Positions 1 through 7,895 of a stretch of 64,000 bases of DNA are shown here, piece by piece (the first letter of the stretch is position 1; each line of letters begins with the position of its first letter). A program made the position numbers and the translations under genes. Source of the DNA: Thalassomonas sp. RHCl1 (GTDB taxonomy: Bacteria > Pseudomonadota > Gammaproteobacteria > Enterobacterales > Alteromonadaceae); NCBI RefSeq assembly GCF_947387555.1, contig NZ_CANDNZ010000005.1, forward strand, positions 186,001 to 250,000. The letters run 5' to 3'. Under the pieces are notes generated by a model, which did no database searches, had not been told where the DNA came from, and saw nothing but the letters and a program-made list of their open reading frames with translations.

Positions 1-189
1 TTTCACAATGACTTCCATATTCGGTTTACCGGCATTTTTCACCACGGTGACATCGTCTTCGCTAAAAACATTAAGCGGATTTTGCGCCAGTGCAATCAGC
101 AAAGCGGCGATGATCACCAAAAATACATCCACCAGGTTCACCGCACTGACAATAGGGTTGAGCTCTTCGTCTTCTTCTAAAAACCGCAT
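1..189 (-). CDS. DUF2149 family membrane protein (HmuV-like), partial
   Basis: Only the first 63 codons lie in the window; the gene runs off the left edge. The protein starts MRFLEEDEELNPIVSAVNLV, followed by one hydrophobic segment (about residues 17-37) and then a soluble part. This arrangement resembles ExbD/TolR and fits the DUF2149 family. The ATG overlaps the stop of the upstream ExbB-like gene by one base (TGATG) and has a strong GGGGAGG ribosome site, so the two are translationally coupled. ExbB-like plus DUF2149 beside a haem-type receptor matches the hmuU-hmuV pair of the Bacteroidetes hmu haem locus. The role as part of a proton-driven energising complex is inferred. Confidence 0.62.
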   Translation of the reverse strand, partial: MRFLEEDEELNPIVSAVNLVDVFLVIIAALLIALAQNPLNVFSEDDVTVVKNAGKPNMEVIVK

Positions 190-719
190 CAACACCTCCC
201 CTTAAGCTTGCGGATGTTGATCAATTCATCGGCACACCAGCGCTTTTTCACACTCGCCGGCCAGAAAGTTAATGAGGCAATCACCAACCCCCAGATAACA
301 GCAGCAAAAGCGATGATCAGGTTTTCACTGATCCCCTGGATATTGCCGTCCGCCAGTGCCTGCAATGCCGGTCCCATAGGGATCATGGTGGCAATCAGGC
401 CGAGCATAGGAGCGATACGGGTGACGATACGCAGAGTTTCCAGCTTTTTCAGGGCATATACTTCCAACTCATCTTCACTGGCCTCTGGGTTGTTAACAAA
501 ATAATTATGTACCGGATACCCCTTAAGCCAGTCGGTTTGCCCCGTCTGCACCTGCATCACATAAATAGGGGCATATTTTTTACGCAGCGAATATTGCCCG
601 AGAAATCCTCCCAGGGCATAAATGGCATAAATCAACAAAGCCACAATAATTAAAATAACCGGCGCCATCAGCAAATGTGACAACTGCGCCATGATATTTT
701 CCAGTGATTGAATGTTCAC
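189..719 (-). CDS. MotA/TolQ/ExbB proton channel family protein (HmuU-like)
   Basis: A 176-residue inner-membrane protein with three hydrophobic segments at about residues 16-41, 98-125 and 133-153. The last two carry the small-residue-rich pattern of the ExbB/TolQ channel (IAPMLGLIATMIPMGPAL). Proteins of this family use the proton gradient to energise TonB-linked or related outer-membrane transport. The start is GTG with AGAGGA seven bases upstream. It is co-transcribed with the DUF2149 gene and diverges from a haem-type TonB receptor. That suggests dedicated energising of haem uptake or processing, although the cobN/hmuS-like chelatase expected in such loci would lie outside the window. 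Confidence 0.75.
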   Translation of the reverse strand: MNIQSLENIMAQLSHLLMAPVILIIVALLIYAIYALGGFLGQYSLRKKYAPIYVMQVQTGQTDWLKGYPVHNYFVNNPEASEDELEVYALKKLETLRIVTRIAPMLGLIATMIPMGPALQALADGNIQGISENLIIAFAAVIWGLVIASLTFWPASVKKRWCADELINIRKLKGRC

Positions 720-805
720 AAAATGATCCTCTAAACGGTTTAAAATTCACTTACATCAATAATCTGTCGCGCACTTTAGACTATTTATGAAAAAACCTCA
801 ACGCA

Positions 806-898
806 AATACAAATAATTCTCATTTTAGTTTACATTCTCAAAATAATTTGTATTATTAAAAGCATCTGAAAGCCAAACCTGCCCGAAAATGTAAACTA
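806..898. promoter_or_regulatory. Fur-box-like site and inverted repeats in the divergent promoter region
   Basis: The 305-bp gap between the ExbB-like gene and the receptor contains AAATAATTCTCATTTT (811-826), whose reverse complement AAATGAGAATTATTT resembles a Fur box. Around it lie an imperfect inverted repeat (806-818 against 842-854, one mismatch) and a perfect 11-bp inverted repeat (TAGTTTACATT at 826-836, reverse complement at 888-898). Iron repression of both divergent units is the simple reading. The function of the 11-bp repeat is unknown. Confidence 0.5.
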
Positions 899-1024
899 GA
901 CCTTGTTTGTTATCACGCAAAAATCAGCGGCAACCTAGCCAGGTAACTGCACAATAGGTTACGCGACGGCGCAAAAAGCAAACCCGGTCATTGCGGGCTT
1001 TATTACCTTAAAAGGAAAAATCTC

Positions 1025-3217
1025 ATGTTTAAGCCAACACCTAAGGTGCTAGCTTGTGTTATCTCAACTGCATTGTTCACCAGCCCAAGTTATGCCGAAA
1101 TAGCTGACGATACCCAGGATATCGCACAGGATCTGGAAGTGATCGTCATCAGCGGCTCCCGCACTGAAAAAGCACTTAAAGACGTTGCCGGCAGTATCTC
1201 AGTCGTCAGCGCACAGGATATTGAAAAACAAGTGGTCACGGACATGAACCAGTTATTTAAATATGCGCCCGGGGTAGAGGTAACCGGCAGCGCCGGCGGT
1301 GCCCAAAATATCCTGGTGCGGGGCATGGGCAGCGATCGGGTATTGATGATCAAAGACGGCATGCGCATGAATGAAGGTTACGGCGCCGACGGCTTAAACG
1401 ACATTGTCGGCCGGGGCTTTATCGAAACCGATACCTTAAAACAGGTGGAGGTGGCCAAAGGAGCCGCATCATCCCTTTACGGCTCGGATGCCTTAGGCGG
1501 CATTATTGTTTTTACCACCAAAGATGCCAGTGACTACCTGGGACAGGGAGAAACCTTTGCCGGCTCGGTAAAAACCGGCTACGACCACAGCACAGAGCAG
1601 GAAAGTATCAGTACCACACTGGCTTTTGCCCATAGCGATTTCGAGCACCTGCTCAACCTTAACTACCGCGACGGTAAAGAACAGCAAAATTATGATGAAA
1701 GCGAACAGCCGTTTACCATCCAGTCCGACAATATTTTTTATAAGGCCAAATACAACATAAACGACCAGGATCACCTGACCTTCACCACAGAGCACTGGCA
1801 ACAGGAGAGCAAGGGCGATAGTGCCGACGGTTTGCTTGCCTATTTCCGCGGTCTGGGACAGTATGGCTACCAGATTGTTGACGAGAATATCAACAATGAT
1901 AAAACCACAGAGTCTTATCAGCTCAGCTACCACAGCGAAAGCGGCACCCGTTTTTATGATCTGCTCAATGTCAGCCTGTATAAGAATAAAACCATCCAAA
2001 GGGATCAGGAATACGGTCAATTAGATATCAATGCCCCTATGTTCGGCGTTATCGAAATACGGGATATGTGGAAAACCTCCAGATACCAGCAAGACACGGT
2101 TGGCTTCCTGTCAAATGCCAGCTTTGAGCTTAACCCAAGCCATACCCTGGGTTACGGCCTGGATATCGAAAAAACCCAAAGCAGCCGCCTGGTGCACGAA
2201 TACCGGGAAGTGGCCGGTGAATCTACCCGGGACTTAACCGACGAAAAATTCCCGAAAACAGATACCTCGCGCACCGGTATTTTCGTCAACGATGAAATAA
2301 CCCTGCTCGAAGGCCAGCTCACGTTAACGCCAGGTTTAAGGTTTGACCGCTACAGTATGGATCCCAACGGAGCATTAAAAGCCGACGGCATCAATACTTT
2401 CTCTAAAATCGATGAAAACCATACCTCCTTTAATTTCGGCGCCCTGTACCGCTTATCGGACGATATCAGTTTATTCGCCCAATATGGCCAGGGCTTTAAG
2501 GTACCCGCCTATGATCTGGCTTATATCGAGCATTATAACCAGGCAAGCTCCAGTTATATTTATGAAGTCATCCCCAGCGACGACCTGTCGCCGGAAGAAA
2601 GCGACAGTTATGAACTGGGCTTAAGGGGCACCTTAGGCGATTTTGCCTTTAATACCGCGGTTTACTACACCAAGTATGATCAGTTTCTGGCCACGACTTT
2701 AACCGACAGTGAGTCGGTCATGAATGACGATGGCAGCTTTGCTTACCAACACGATACCTTCCAGTATCAAAACATTGATGCCGTCACCATTAAAGGCATA
2801 GAAGCGGCCATAAATTATGATCTCAGTAATGAAATTAACGTCTTTTTCAATGCTTCCTACCAGCACGGCAAAGACGATGAAACCAATGAGTATATCGAAA
2901 CCATCAGCCCGTTATCGGGTATCGCCGGCATAGGATATCTGGGAGATAAACTCAACGCCGAACTGATTTTAAACTGGGCCAACAAAATGACTAAAGTGCC
3001 GGAAGGCAAGTCTGAAATTGCCGGTTACGGCAGCCTGGATTTATTAATGAGTTATCAGCTGAGCGATGAGATAATGATAAATTTATCTGCCACTAACCTC
3101 ACCGATAAAGAGTATATCCGTTATGCCAACGCTAACGGACACAGTGAAGGGGACTCCAAACAGCACCTGACCGAAGCTGGCCGGGCCTTCGCCATCAGTG
3201 CCAAAATGACTTTCTAA
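1025..3217 (+). CDS. TonB-dependent haem/haemoglobin-type receptor
   Basis: A 730-residue outer-membrane receptor. A signal peptide (about residues 1-24, ending PSYA) is followed by a TonB-box-like stretch EVIVISGS and a plug domain with the typical LVRGMGSDRVLMIKDGMR and SLYGSDALGG motifs. The 22-strand barrel ends in Phe (AKMTF). The barrel segment GFKVPAYDL...IPSDDLSPEESDSYELGLRG matches the block that typifies the haem/haemoglobin receptor families. It would bring haem iron across the outer membrane using TonB energy. It diverges from ExbB-like and DUF2149 genes over a Fur-like site, supporting iron-regulated haem uptake. The exact ligand is not proven. AAAAGGAAAAATCTC precedes the ATG. 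Confidence 0.8.
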   Translation: MFKPTPKVLACVISTALFTSPSYAEIADDTQDIAQDLEVIVISGSRTEKALKDVAGSISVVSAQDIEKQVVTDMNQLFKYAPGVEVTGSAGGAQNILVRGMGSDRVLMIKDGMRMNEGYGADGLNDIVGRGFIETDTLKQVEVAKGAASSLYGSDALGGIIVFTTKDASDYLGQGETFAGSVKTGYDHSTEQESISTTLAFAHSDFEHLLNLNYRDGKEQQNYDESEQPFTIQSDNIFYKAKYNINDQDHLTFTTEHWQQESKGDSADGLLAYFRGLGQYGYQIVDENINNDKTTESYQLSYHSESGTRFYDLLNVSLYKNKTIQRDQEYGQLDINAPMFGVIEIRDMWKTSRYQQDTVGFLSNASFELNPSHTLGYGLDIEKTQSSRLVHEYREVAGESTRDLTDEKFPKTDTSRTGIFVNDEITLLEGQLTLTPGLRFDRYSMDPNGALKADGINTFSKIDENHTSFNFGALYRLSDDISLFAQYGQGFKVPAYDLAYIEHYNQASSSYIYEVIPSDDLSPEESDSYELGLRGTLGDFAFNTAVYYTKYDQFLATTLTDSESVMNDDGSFAYQHDTFQYQNIDAVTIKGIEAAINYDLSNEINVFFNASYQHGKDDETNEYIETISPLSGIAGIGYLGDKLNAELILNWANKMTKVPEGKSEIAGYGSLDLLMSYQLSDEIMINLSATNLTDKEYIRYANANGHSEGDSKQHLTEAGRAFAISAKMTF

Positions 3218-3226
3218 GTCATAACT

Positions 3227-3265
3227 CACCGCTTTTTAACCGGCACACCTGGTTAAAAAGCGGTG
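3227..3265. terminator. Hairpin after the TonB receptor
   Basis: A perfect 15-bp inverted repeat (CACCGCTTTTTAACC at 3227-3241, complement at 3251-3265) with a 9-nt loop begins ten bases past the receptor stop. The T-rich tract lies inside the stem rather than after it. It could serve as a bidirectional terminator between convergent genes. Confidence 0.6.
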
Positions 3266-3332
3266 TTAACCTTGCCCTTGTACACCATAGTTTTTCAATA
3301 AAAGCCGTAACACAGCGAATGCCATCATCAGG

Positions 3333-4133
3333 CTAAGGCTTTTTCCGGTAGTTATTGAGCAAAAACAGTTCTTTAAACCCTAAGCTTAGATACAAACCTT
3401 TCCCCATGGCCGATGCCTGCAAACAGAAAAAATCCGTATCCGCTGCGCTTTGTGCAAGCAATAGCGACATCAGCTGGCGGGCAATGCCCCTGCCCCGGTA
3501 TTTTGCCGCGACCCCCAACTGGTGAATACCGGTAATGGCGGCCCCTTTGTATGAACTGTGAAACAATAACGCCGTTGCTACCACCTGCCCCTCTTCATAA
3601 GCCAGAATCACCCGGGCATCGCTATTCTCAGCCAGGGCCTGTACCACGGTAAAGTCGATTTCATAGCCAAATGCTTCACTACCGATGCGGCTCCAGCGTT
3701 TAATTTCATCATCACTGGCACAGGTTGTCAGCCTGAGTCCGCCGGCTGCATGATGCTGTTCGCCTTTGCCGATACCTTTGCCCATGTCTTCGCCAGGCGT
3801 CAAGGCCATAGCCACTAACTCAAGCGAATGCATATAGCCGGCATCCATTAAAGCCTGCTCCAGAGATTTATGACCGTCATAGAGTGAAGGCCACACAGGG
3901 ATCACGGTATTCACAGGTAAGCTTGCCAAATGATCAAGCCAGCCAGGAGGCTGTGATACTTCCCTGCCCGGTACAGCCACCGCCTGTTCATGCCAAAAAC
4001 GGTAAGGCCAACTGCGTGATAAAAACCCCTTATGCTCAGGCGACAACATCAGGCTATTGGCGCCCATGGCCTGCCATAAGCGGGTAAGGTTATCCAGGTT
4101 GGCCAGCTTTAGCTCCTGCTCGGTTAAGATCAT
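3333..4133 (-). CDS. GNAT family N-acetyltransferase
   Basis: A 266-residue protein. The C-terminal half carries the acetyl-CoA-binding signature of GNAT enzymes (LGVAAKYRGRGIARQLMSLL, about residues 208-227) followed by LYLSLGFKELFLLNNY. The N-terminal half (about residues 1-120) is less typical and probably gives the acceptor specificity, which cannot be read from sequence. It begins three bases after the stop of the DUF606 transporter, so the two form an operon. That pairing and the nearby CRP/FNR-type regulator suggest detoxification of a small molecule by acetylation and export, but this is inference. Confidence 0.8.
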   Translation of the reverse strand: MILTEQELKLANLDNLTRLWQAMGANSLMLSPEHKGFLSRSWPYRFWHEQAVAVPGREVSQPPGWLDHLASLPVNTVIPVWPSLYDGHKSLEQALMDAGYMHSLELVAMALTPGEDMGKGIGKGEQHHAAGGLRLTTCASDDEIKRWSRIGSEAFGYEIDFTVVQALAENSDARVILAYEEGQVVATALLFHSSYKGAAITGIHQLGVAAKYRGRGIARQLMSLLLAQSAADTDFFCLQASAMGKGLYLSLGFKELFLLNNYRKKP

Positions 4134-4136
4134 TTG

Positions 4137-4580
4137 TTACCCCTTGTTTATCAAAATAATACCGCTAATAAGTGCCGCTACCCCGGCCATTTTAGCCACA
4201 GTGATCGGTTTGACCGGCAAATCAAACCAACCGAAATGACCGGCCACTATCGCCAGTAACAGCTGCCCGGTTAAGGCGGCAGATAACATGGCCCCTATGC
4301 CCATTTTAGGAATAAGGTAATAAAAACAGCCCAGTCCGAAAGCACTGAACGCCCCGCCGGCAAACCAGAGATACACAGGTACTTCACGGATCACCTCGAC
4401 ACTGGGAATTTCCCGGTTCACCAGCAGCACACCGCATAAGGTAAAAAAGATGCTGCTGACAAACGCCACACTGGTGGCCAGTAACGGATTTTTCAGCATC
4501 ACCCCTAACTGGGCATTCATACTGGTCTGGGTCGCAATTGCCGCGCCTGCGATCAGCGCAAGTAAAGATAAATAAATCAT
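4137..4580 (-). CDS. DMT superfamily transporter, DUF606/YdcZ type
   Basis: A 147-residue integral membrane protein with about five hydrophobic helices and the start LSLLALIAGAAIATQTSMNA characteristic of the DUF606 (YdcZ) branch of the drug/metabolite transporter superfamily. Members are half-size compared with ten-helix DMT exporters and probably act as dimers. The substrate is unknown. It is first in a two-gene operon with the acetyltransferase downstream. A 12-bp palindrome sits about 50 bp upstream of its start, which may be the operator for the regulator encoded just beyond. Confidence 0.8.
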   Translation of the reverse strand: MIYLSLLALIAGAAIATQTSMNAQLGVMLKNPLLATSVAFVSSIFFTLCGVLLVNREIPSVEVIREVPVYLWFAGGAFSAFGLGCFYYLIPKMGIGAMLSAALTGQLLLAIVAGHFGWFDLPVKPITVAKMAGVAALISGIILINKG

Positions 4581-4613
4581 ACCGCCAGCATAAAGGGCAC
4601 TGAGCCTACCGTC

Positions 4614-4641
4614 ATTTACCTATGTTGATTTTACCGGTAAA
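4614..4641. promoter_or_regulatory. Candidate operator TTTACCGGTAAA upstream of the DMT/GNAT operon
   Basis: The perfect 12-bp palindrome TTTACCGGTAAA (4630-4641) is accompanied by another half-site, ATTTACCTA (4614-4622). The half-site (A)GGTAA(A/T)T recurs upstream of the neighbouring CRP/FNR-type regulator gene (5299-5352), suggesting both transcription units share that regulator. Binding is inferred only from the recurrence. Confidence 0.45.
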
Positions 4642-4649
4642 TAATAAAA

Positions 4650-5291
4650 CTATTCCCCGGCAAGCTGTTTGCGAATCCGGCTTAACTGGGTCGCGGTGAT
4701 ACCCAAATGCGAGGCAATATGGTATTGCGGCAGCCGGGATTCAAGCTTTGGATATTCGGCTAAAAACCGTAAATACCTCGCCTGCGCCTCTTCCTGCACC
4801 AGGGCAACCTCCCTTGCCTCTTTGGCAATCAACCAGTTCTGCTCCAGGTAATGAATATGGTACATTTTCAAATCTTCTTTGGCCGCCAATAACCGGCGAA
4901 AACCGTTAAAGTTAATGGTCACCACAGTCGATTCCTCCAGGGCTTCTATAGCAAAGCGTGACACCTGCCCCTTAAGCAGGGCCACCATAGAGCCGGGAAA
5001 GGTATCTTCATCAAAAAACATCTTGTTGTATTCGTTGCCTTTTTCATCGGCAATAAACAAGCGGAACAAACCGGAATAAACAAAGGCAAAAGAGTCTGGT
5101 AACTGGCCTTGCTGATAAAGGAATTGATTTTTTTCAACACTGAGCAGCTGGCAAATACCGGTAAACTCCAGCCAGGTTTGTTCAGAGAGAGGGTAATAGG
5201 CCGACATGGCTTGGCGCAGTGCTGAAAAAGCGGTTTTCCCTAAAGGGCTGCCAGCACTTATGATCTTCATGGGGTGGTTGGTCAAATTCAT
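4650..5291 (-). CDS. Crp/Fnr family transcriptional regulator
   Basis: A 213-residue protein with an N-terminal cyclic-nucleotide-binding-like beta-roll (about residues 45-135, including NQFLYQQGQLPDSFAFVYSG) and a C-terminal winged helix-turn-helix (HIASHLGITATQLSRIRKQL, about residues 190-209). It lacks the four Cys residues of an FNR iron-sulphur site and the complete cAMP-binding signature of CRP, so the effector is unknown. An internal ATG at codon 8 (MKIISAG) is an alternative start. The gene lies 69 bp upstream of the DUF606/acetyltransferase operon on the same strand. Repeated GGTAA half-sites upstream of both units suggest auto-regulation and control of that operon. Confidence 0.85.
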   Translation of the reverse strand: MNLTNHPMKIISAGSPLGKTAFSALRQAMSAYYPLSEQTWLEFTGICQLLSVEKNQFLYQQGQLPDSFAFVYSGLFRLFIADEKGNEYNKMFFDEDTFPGSMVALLKGQVSRFAIEALEESTVVTINFNGFRRLLAAKEDLKMYHIHYLEQNWLIAKEAREVALVQEEAQARYLRFLAEYPKLESRLPQYHIASHLGITATQLSRIRKQLAGE

Positions 5292-5298
5292 GATTCCA

Positions 5299-5352
5299 CA
5301 GGTAATTTGAAATATTACTTATAAATCAGGTAATTTAATCAAATATACCTGT
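5299..5352. promoter_or_regulatory. Repeated CAGGTAATTT half-sites before the Crp/Fnr-type gene
   Basis: CAGGTAATTT occurs at 5299-5308 and again at 5327-5336 (28-bp spacing), with an inverted TACCTGT at 5346-5352. The first copy lies eight bases upstream of the gene's start codon. The cluster looks like an operator for auto-regulation and shares its core with the palindrome at 4630-4641. Confidence 0.45.
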
Positions 5353-5567
5353 AAACGTCCATGTAAACCTGCCTGCCCTTAATGCTGTTTTATTTCTGTT
5401 TAAGCGCGACCACCGCCAGCCTTTGCAAAAATACAGGCAGCAAATTTGCCCTGGCTTAAACCGCGGGCTATCGCCAATAACAAACACGCCAGGGAATATG
5501 TGAATCAGATATCCGGGGGAAACATGACTTATTTTTTATCAAATGACTTTTGCGTAAACACCAAGTG

Positions 5568-6041
5568 CTAAATATCCCGGGTCAGGGAAAACAGTAAAGT
5601 CTTGTGCTCATAGCTGTTGTTACACCAATTGTGCTTTTCAAGGACAACCCTGGGCACCTTAGTTAACTCCTGCTCGGGAGCAAAACCAAACTTTTGGTAG
5701 AATGCCTGCAGGTGGGCAAAAGGTAAACAGTATATTTTCTGATAGTCTGTGGCATTTTTTACCAGGTAATCAACGATACGTCCGGCAACACCCAAACCGC
5801 GAAAGCTATCCTTTACATACATGCCGCCAAGCTCGGCGATGCCTTTCTCTATCAATTGCAGGCGGCCCAGTCCGGCTTTTTCGCCGTTAACCTCGGCAAT
5901 GGCAATCAGCTCCCGCTCAAAATCAGACAATTTAAACCCTATGCTCAGGTATTGGTTATTAACCCAGGCCATGTCCTCTTTTTGGGCCATTCTTATGCTA
6001 ACCTGCTGTTGCGTTTTACTATTCAAAATCAGATTTTCCAC
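5568..6041 (-). CDS. GNAT family N-acetyltransferase
   Basis: A 157-residue protein with the acetyl-CoA-binding motif YVKDSFRGLGVAGRIVDYLV (about residues 74-93) and a C-terminal HLQAFYQKFGFAPEQEL stretch, both typical of GNAT enzymes of the N-acetylglutamate synthase/YhbS-like kind. The start is GTG at 6041; the ATG five bases upstream is in another frame. The acceptor is unknown. It stands alone on the minus strand, with no terminator or operon partner evident. Confidence 0.8.
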   Translation of the reverse strand: MENLILNSKTQQQVSIRMAQKEDMAWVNNQYLSIGFKLSDFERELIAIAEVNGEKAGLGRLQLIEKGIAELGGMYVKDSFRGLGVAGRIVDYLVKNATDYQKIYCLPFAHLQAFYQKFGFAPEQELTKVPRVVLEKHNWCNNSYEHKTLLFSLTRDI

Positions 6042-6097
6042 TTCATAAAACCTATATGCGCTTTATCATAACGCCACGCGGCCGCCCTTTCATCACC

Positions 6098-6553
6098 TTA
6101 TTGCTGTGATTTGAGTTCAACGGTATTACCATCGGGATCCTGGATATAAACCGAATCCCCAAATCCCTGGGCGCCGTAACGGGTATGAAACTGGCCGACT
6201 TTTATCCCTTTAGCAGTTAAATAATCATTAATTTCGCCGCTGGAAATGGCTTTTAGCTGCAGGCAAAAATGATCGAGGTTTTGCTCTGTTTTTGTCGGTG
6301 CTCCTCCTCCGGCCCTGCCCAGTTTGCTGCTGACATCAACTAAATCAATCAAGGCATTACCGGCGCGTAACTGGGTCAGAGCAGTTATTTTTTCATTACC
6401 GGCGACCCCCTCGGCTTCTTCGGTGATTTCTTCGGTGATTTCTTCGACAATGCGTTCCACACTGCAGCCGAGCACCTGACAGTAGAAGCTGACCATCTCA
6501 TCGACTTGTGCCGTTCTGAGCACCAGGTGATCAATTGCTGCAATTTCAAACAT
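6098..6553 (-). CDS. VOC family (glyoxalase/bleomycin resistance-fold) protein
   Basis: The start is placed at the ATG at 6553 (MFEIAAIDHLVLRTAQ) because AAGGAG lies seven bases upstream; an upstream in-frame ATG at 6577 has no such site. The 151-residue product shows the VOC pattern: an early beta strand with His (IDHLVLRT), a central NLDHFCLQL and the C-terminal QDPDGNTVELKS, whose Glu is the usual metal ligand. A glutamate-rich insertion (EEITEEITEEAEG), produced by a 12-bp tandem repeat, lengthens the loop after the first beta-alpha-beta unit. Substrate unknown. Confidence 0.8.
   Translation of the reverse strand: MFEIAAIDHLVLRTAQVDEMVSFYCQVLGCSVERIVEEITEEITEEAEGVAGNEKITALTQLRAGNALIDLVDVSSKLGRAGGGAPTKTEQNLDHFCLQLKAISSGEINDYLTAKGIKVGQFHTRYGAQGFGDSVYIQDPDGNTVELKSQQ
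6416..6439. repeat. Two tandem 12-bp repeats inside the VOC gene
   Basis: TTCTTCGGTGAT is present twice in tandem (6416-6427, 6428-6439) with a third degenerate copy following. In the protein this adds ITEE repeats to an acidic loop without breaking the frame. Confidence 0.85.
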
Positions 6554-6612
6554 AGTCCGCTCCTTGTAAGAAAACATGATTATTTAGCCGGTTTAGCTTT
6601 GTATAGCTGCAA

Positions 6613-7374
6613 TTAAGCTTTTTGGGCAACAAATATGACCGACAAAGGCGCACTATTGTTGCACCTTTTCGGCTCAATAATCTCCGGCGACGTTAAGCCA
6701 TTGTCCGTAAACAATGCCAGCCAGGAAGGCAAGGTTCTAAAATACCAGGGAGGCGGGTCAACAAAGTCTTCACTAAACCCTTGCCAGCTGCCGCTGCGCC
6801 AGCCATCCCGGTATGGCTGATCGCCGCAGGCGCTAACGGGATGCAGGGTTTGCACAACGAAAACCCCCTCATTGTTAAGTAAATCCTGCACCTGAGCAAA
6901 AACCCGGTTAACGGATTGCTCCCCCAGCAGGGAAAAGTTACAGACGATCACATCAAACTTTTCCTGAAGGTTTTCAAAAGACAAGGCTTCATAACTTAAG
7001 GTTTTAAAACGGCCGACTCCCTGTTTTTCTGCATTTGCGATAAGTTCAGGCACAACATCAGTACCTAACATATCAATAACACCGGCATCACCCGACTTTT
7101 GTAGGGCTTTATCCAGCGCCCGTATCAGCCAGCCCTCACCGCAGCCGAGATCCAGCAACTTCAACGACTGCCTCTTCGAACATTTTTGTGAGCATAATGT
7201 CAAAAGTAGCTCTATCACCGCCAGATTAGTCACCTCTACCCGGCTGGTAATCTCGTCATTATCAATCGCCGCAGTCCAGGGGGCGGCATTTTTCAGCCAG
7301 CTTTTAATAATTTGCTGATCCGATAATAACGCTTTTGACTGGCTTTGCTGATTTAACCTCGGGTTTTCTGTCAT
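6613..7374 (-). CDS. Class I SAM-dependent methyltransferase
   Basis: The chosen start is ATG 7374 (MTENPRLNQQ), preceded by GAAGGAG; the longer frame to 7464 lacks a ribosome site. The 253-residue product has motif I of Rossmann methyltransferases (LLDLGCGEGWLIRALDKA, about residues 68-85), an acidic motif II (MLGTDVVPELI) and a post-motif VIVCNFSLLGE. Methyl acceptor unknown. The 59-bp gap to the downstream VOC gene on the same strand suggests co-transcription. Confidence 0.82.
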   Translation of the reverse strand: MTENPRLNQQSQSKALLSDQQIIKSWLKNAAPWTAAIDNDEITSRVEVTNLAVIELLLTLCSQKCSKRQSLKLLDLGCGEGWLIRALDKALQKSGDAGVIDMLGTDVVPELIANAEKQGVGRFKTLSYEALSFENLQEKFDVIVCNFSLLGEQSVNRVFAQVQDLLNNEGVFVVQTLHPVSACGDQPYRDGWRSGSWQGFSEDFVDPPPWYFRTLPSWLALFTDNGLTSPEIIEPKRCNNSAPLSVIFVAQKA

Positions 7375-7555
7375 TCTCGGCTCCTTCACTGATATAAACA
7401 AGATAACATAAAGTTTTCTAAGCATATTACTGACCATTACACCAGCCTTGCGCAATATCAACAAATAATCCCAAACAGCCGGGAAGTTTTCATGTTGCTC
7501 AAGCGGCTTTACCGTTATAATCTGGGCCCTGTTAACCTGAAGTAGCTATTTATCA

Positions 7556-7849
7556 ATGACTCAAGTTTCGGCCGTCTGTGCTGAGCGGCAACTGGAAAAA
7601 AGCCATCAGTTAACGCATGCCATTACCCAGGCCCAAGTGGCACATTTCGTTCCCATGGTGGCTGAAAAAATCAACCAGGGTCCCTCCCCCGTTGCGGTGG
7701 CCGAGGCGGTACAGTCGGTATTGGAAAACGAGCAGGCGCCTATTGCAACTCCGGTGGGCACTGAAGCCGAAGCCTTCCTGCCTCAGGCAAAAGCGCTAAG
7801 CCCGGAAGATTTCGAACAGCATATCAAGCACACCTTTAACTTTGCCTGA
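7556..7849 (+). pseudogene. C-terminal remnant of a short-chain dehydrogenase/reductase
   Basis: The 97-codon frame encodes a peptide whose last 65 residues look like the C-terminus of classical SDR enzymes: a stretch of the type SPVAVAEAVQSVLE, then APIATPVGTEAEAFLPQAK and SPEDFEQHIKHTF. The Rossmann TGxxxGIG and YxxxK parts are absent, and nothing resembling them is seen upstream in the same frame. The leading residues may not be native. It abuts a LysR-type regulator gene on the opposite strand, a common SDR/LysR arrangement, so it is probably the decayed partner of that regulator. A small expressed protein cannot be excluded. Confidence 0.6.
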
Positions 7850-7895
7850 TAGGGCTTAGGGCAAACGAATAAATCAGCATTTATCGGGCATTGAC

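Noticed and set aside
937-950. Possible B12-box of a cobalamin riboswitch (AGCCAGGTAACTGC) before the TonB receptor
   Set aside because: It resembles the B12 box only in part, no other riboswitch core elements were found, and the receptor looks haem-type with a Fur-like site.
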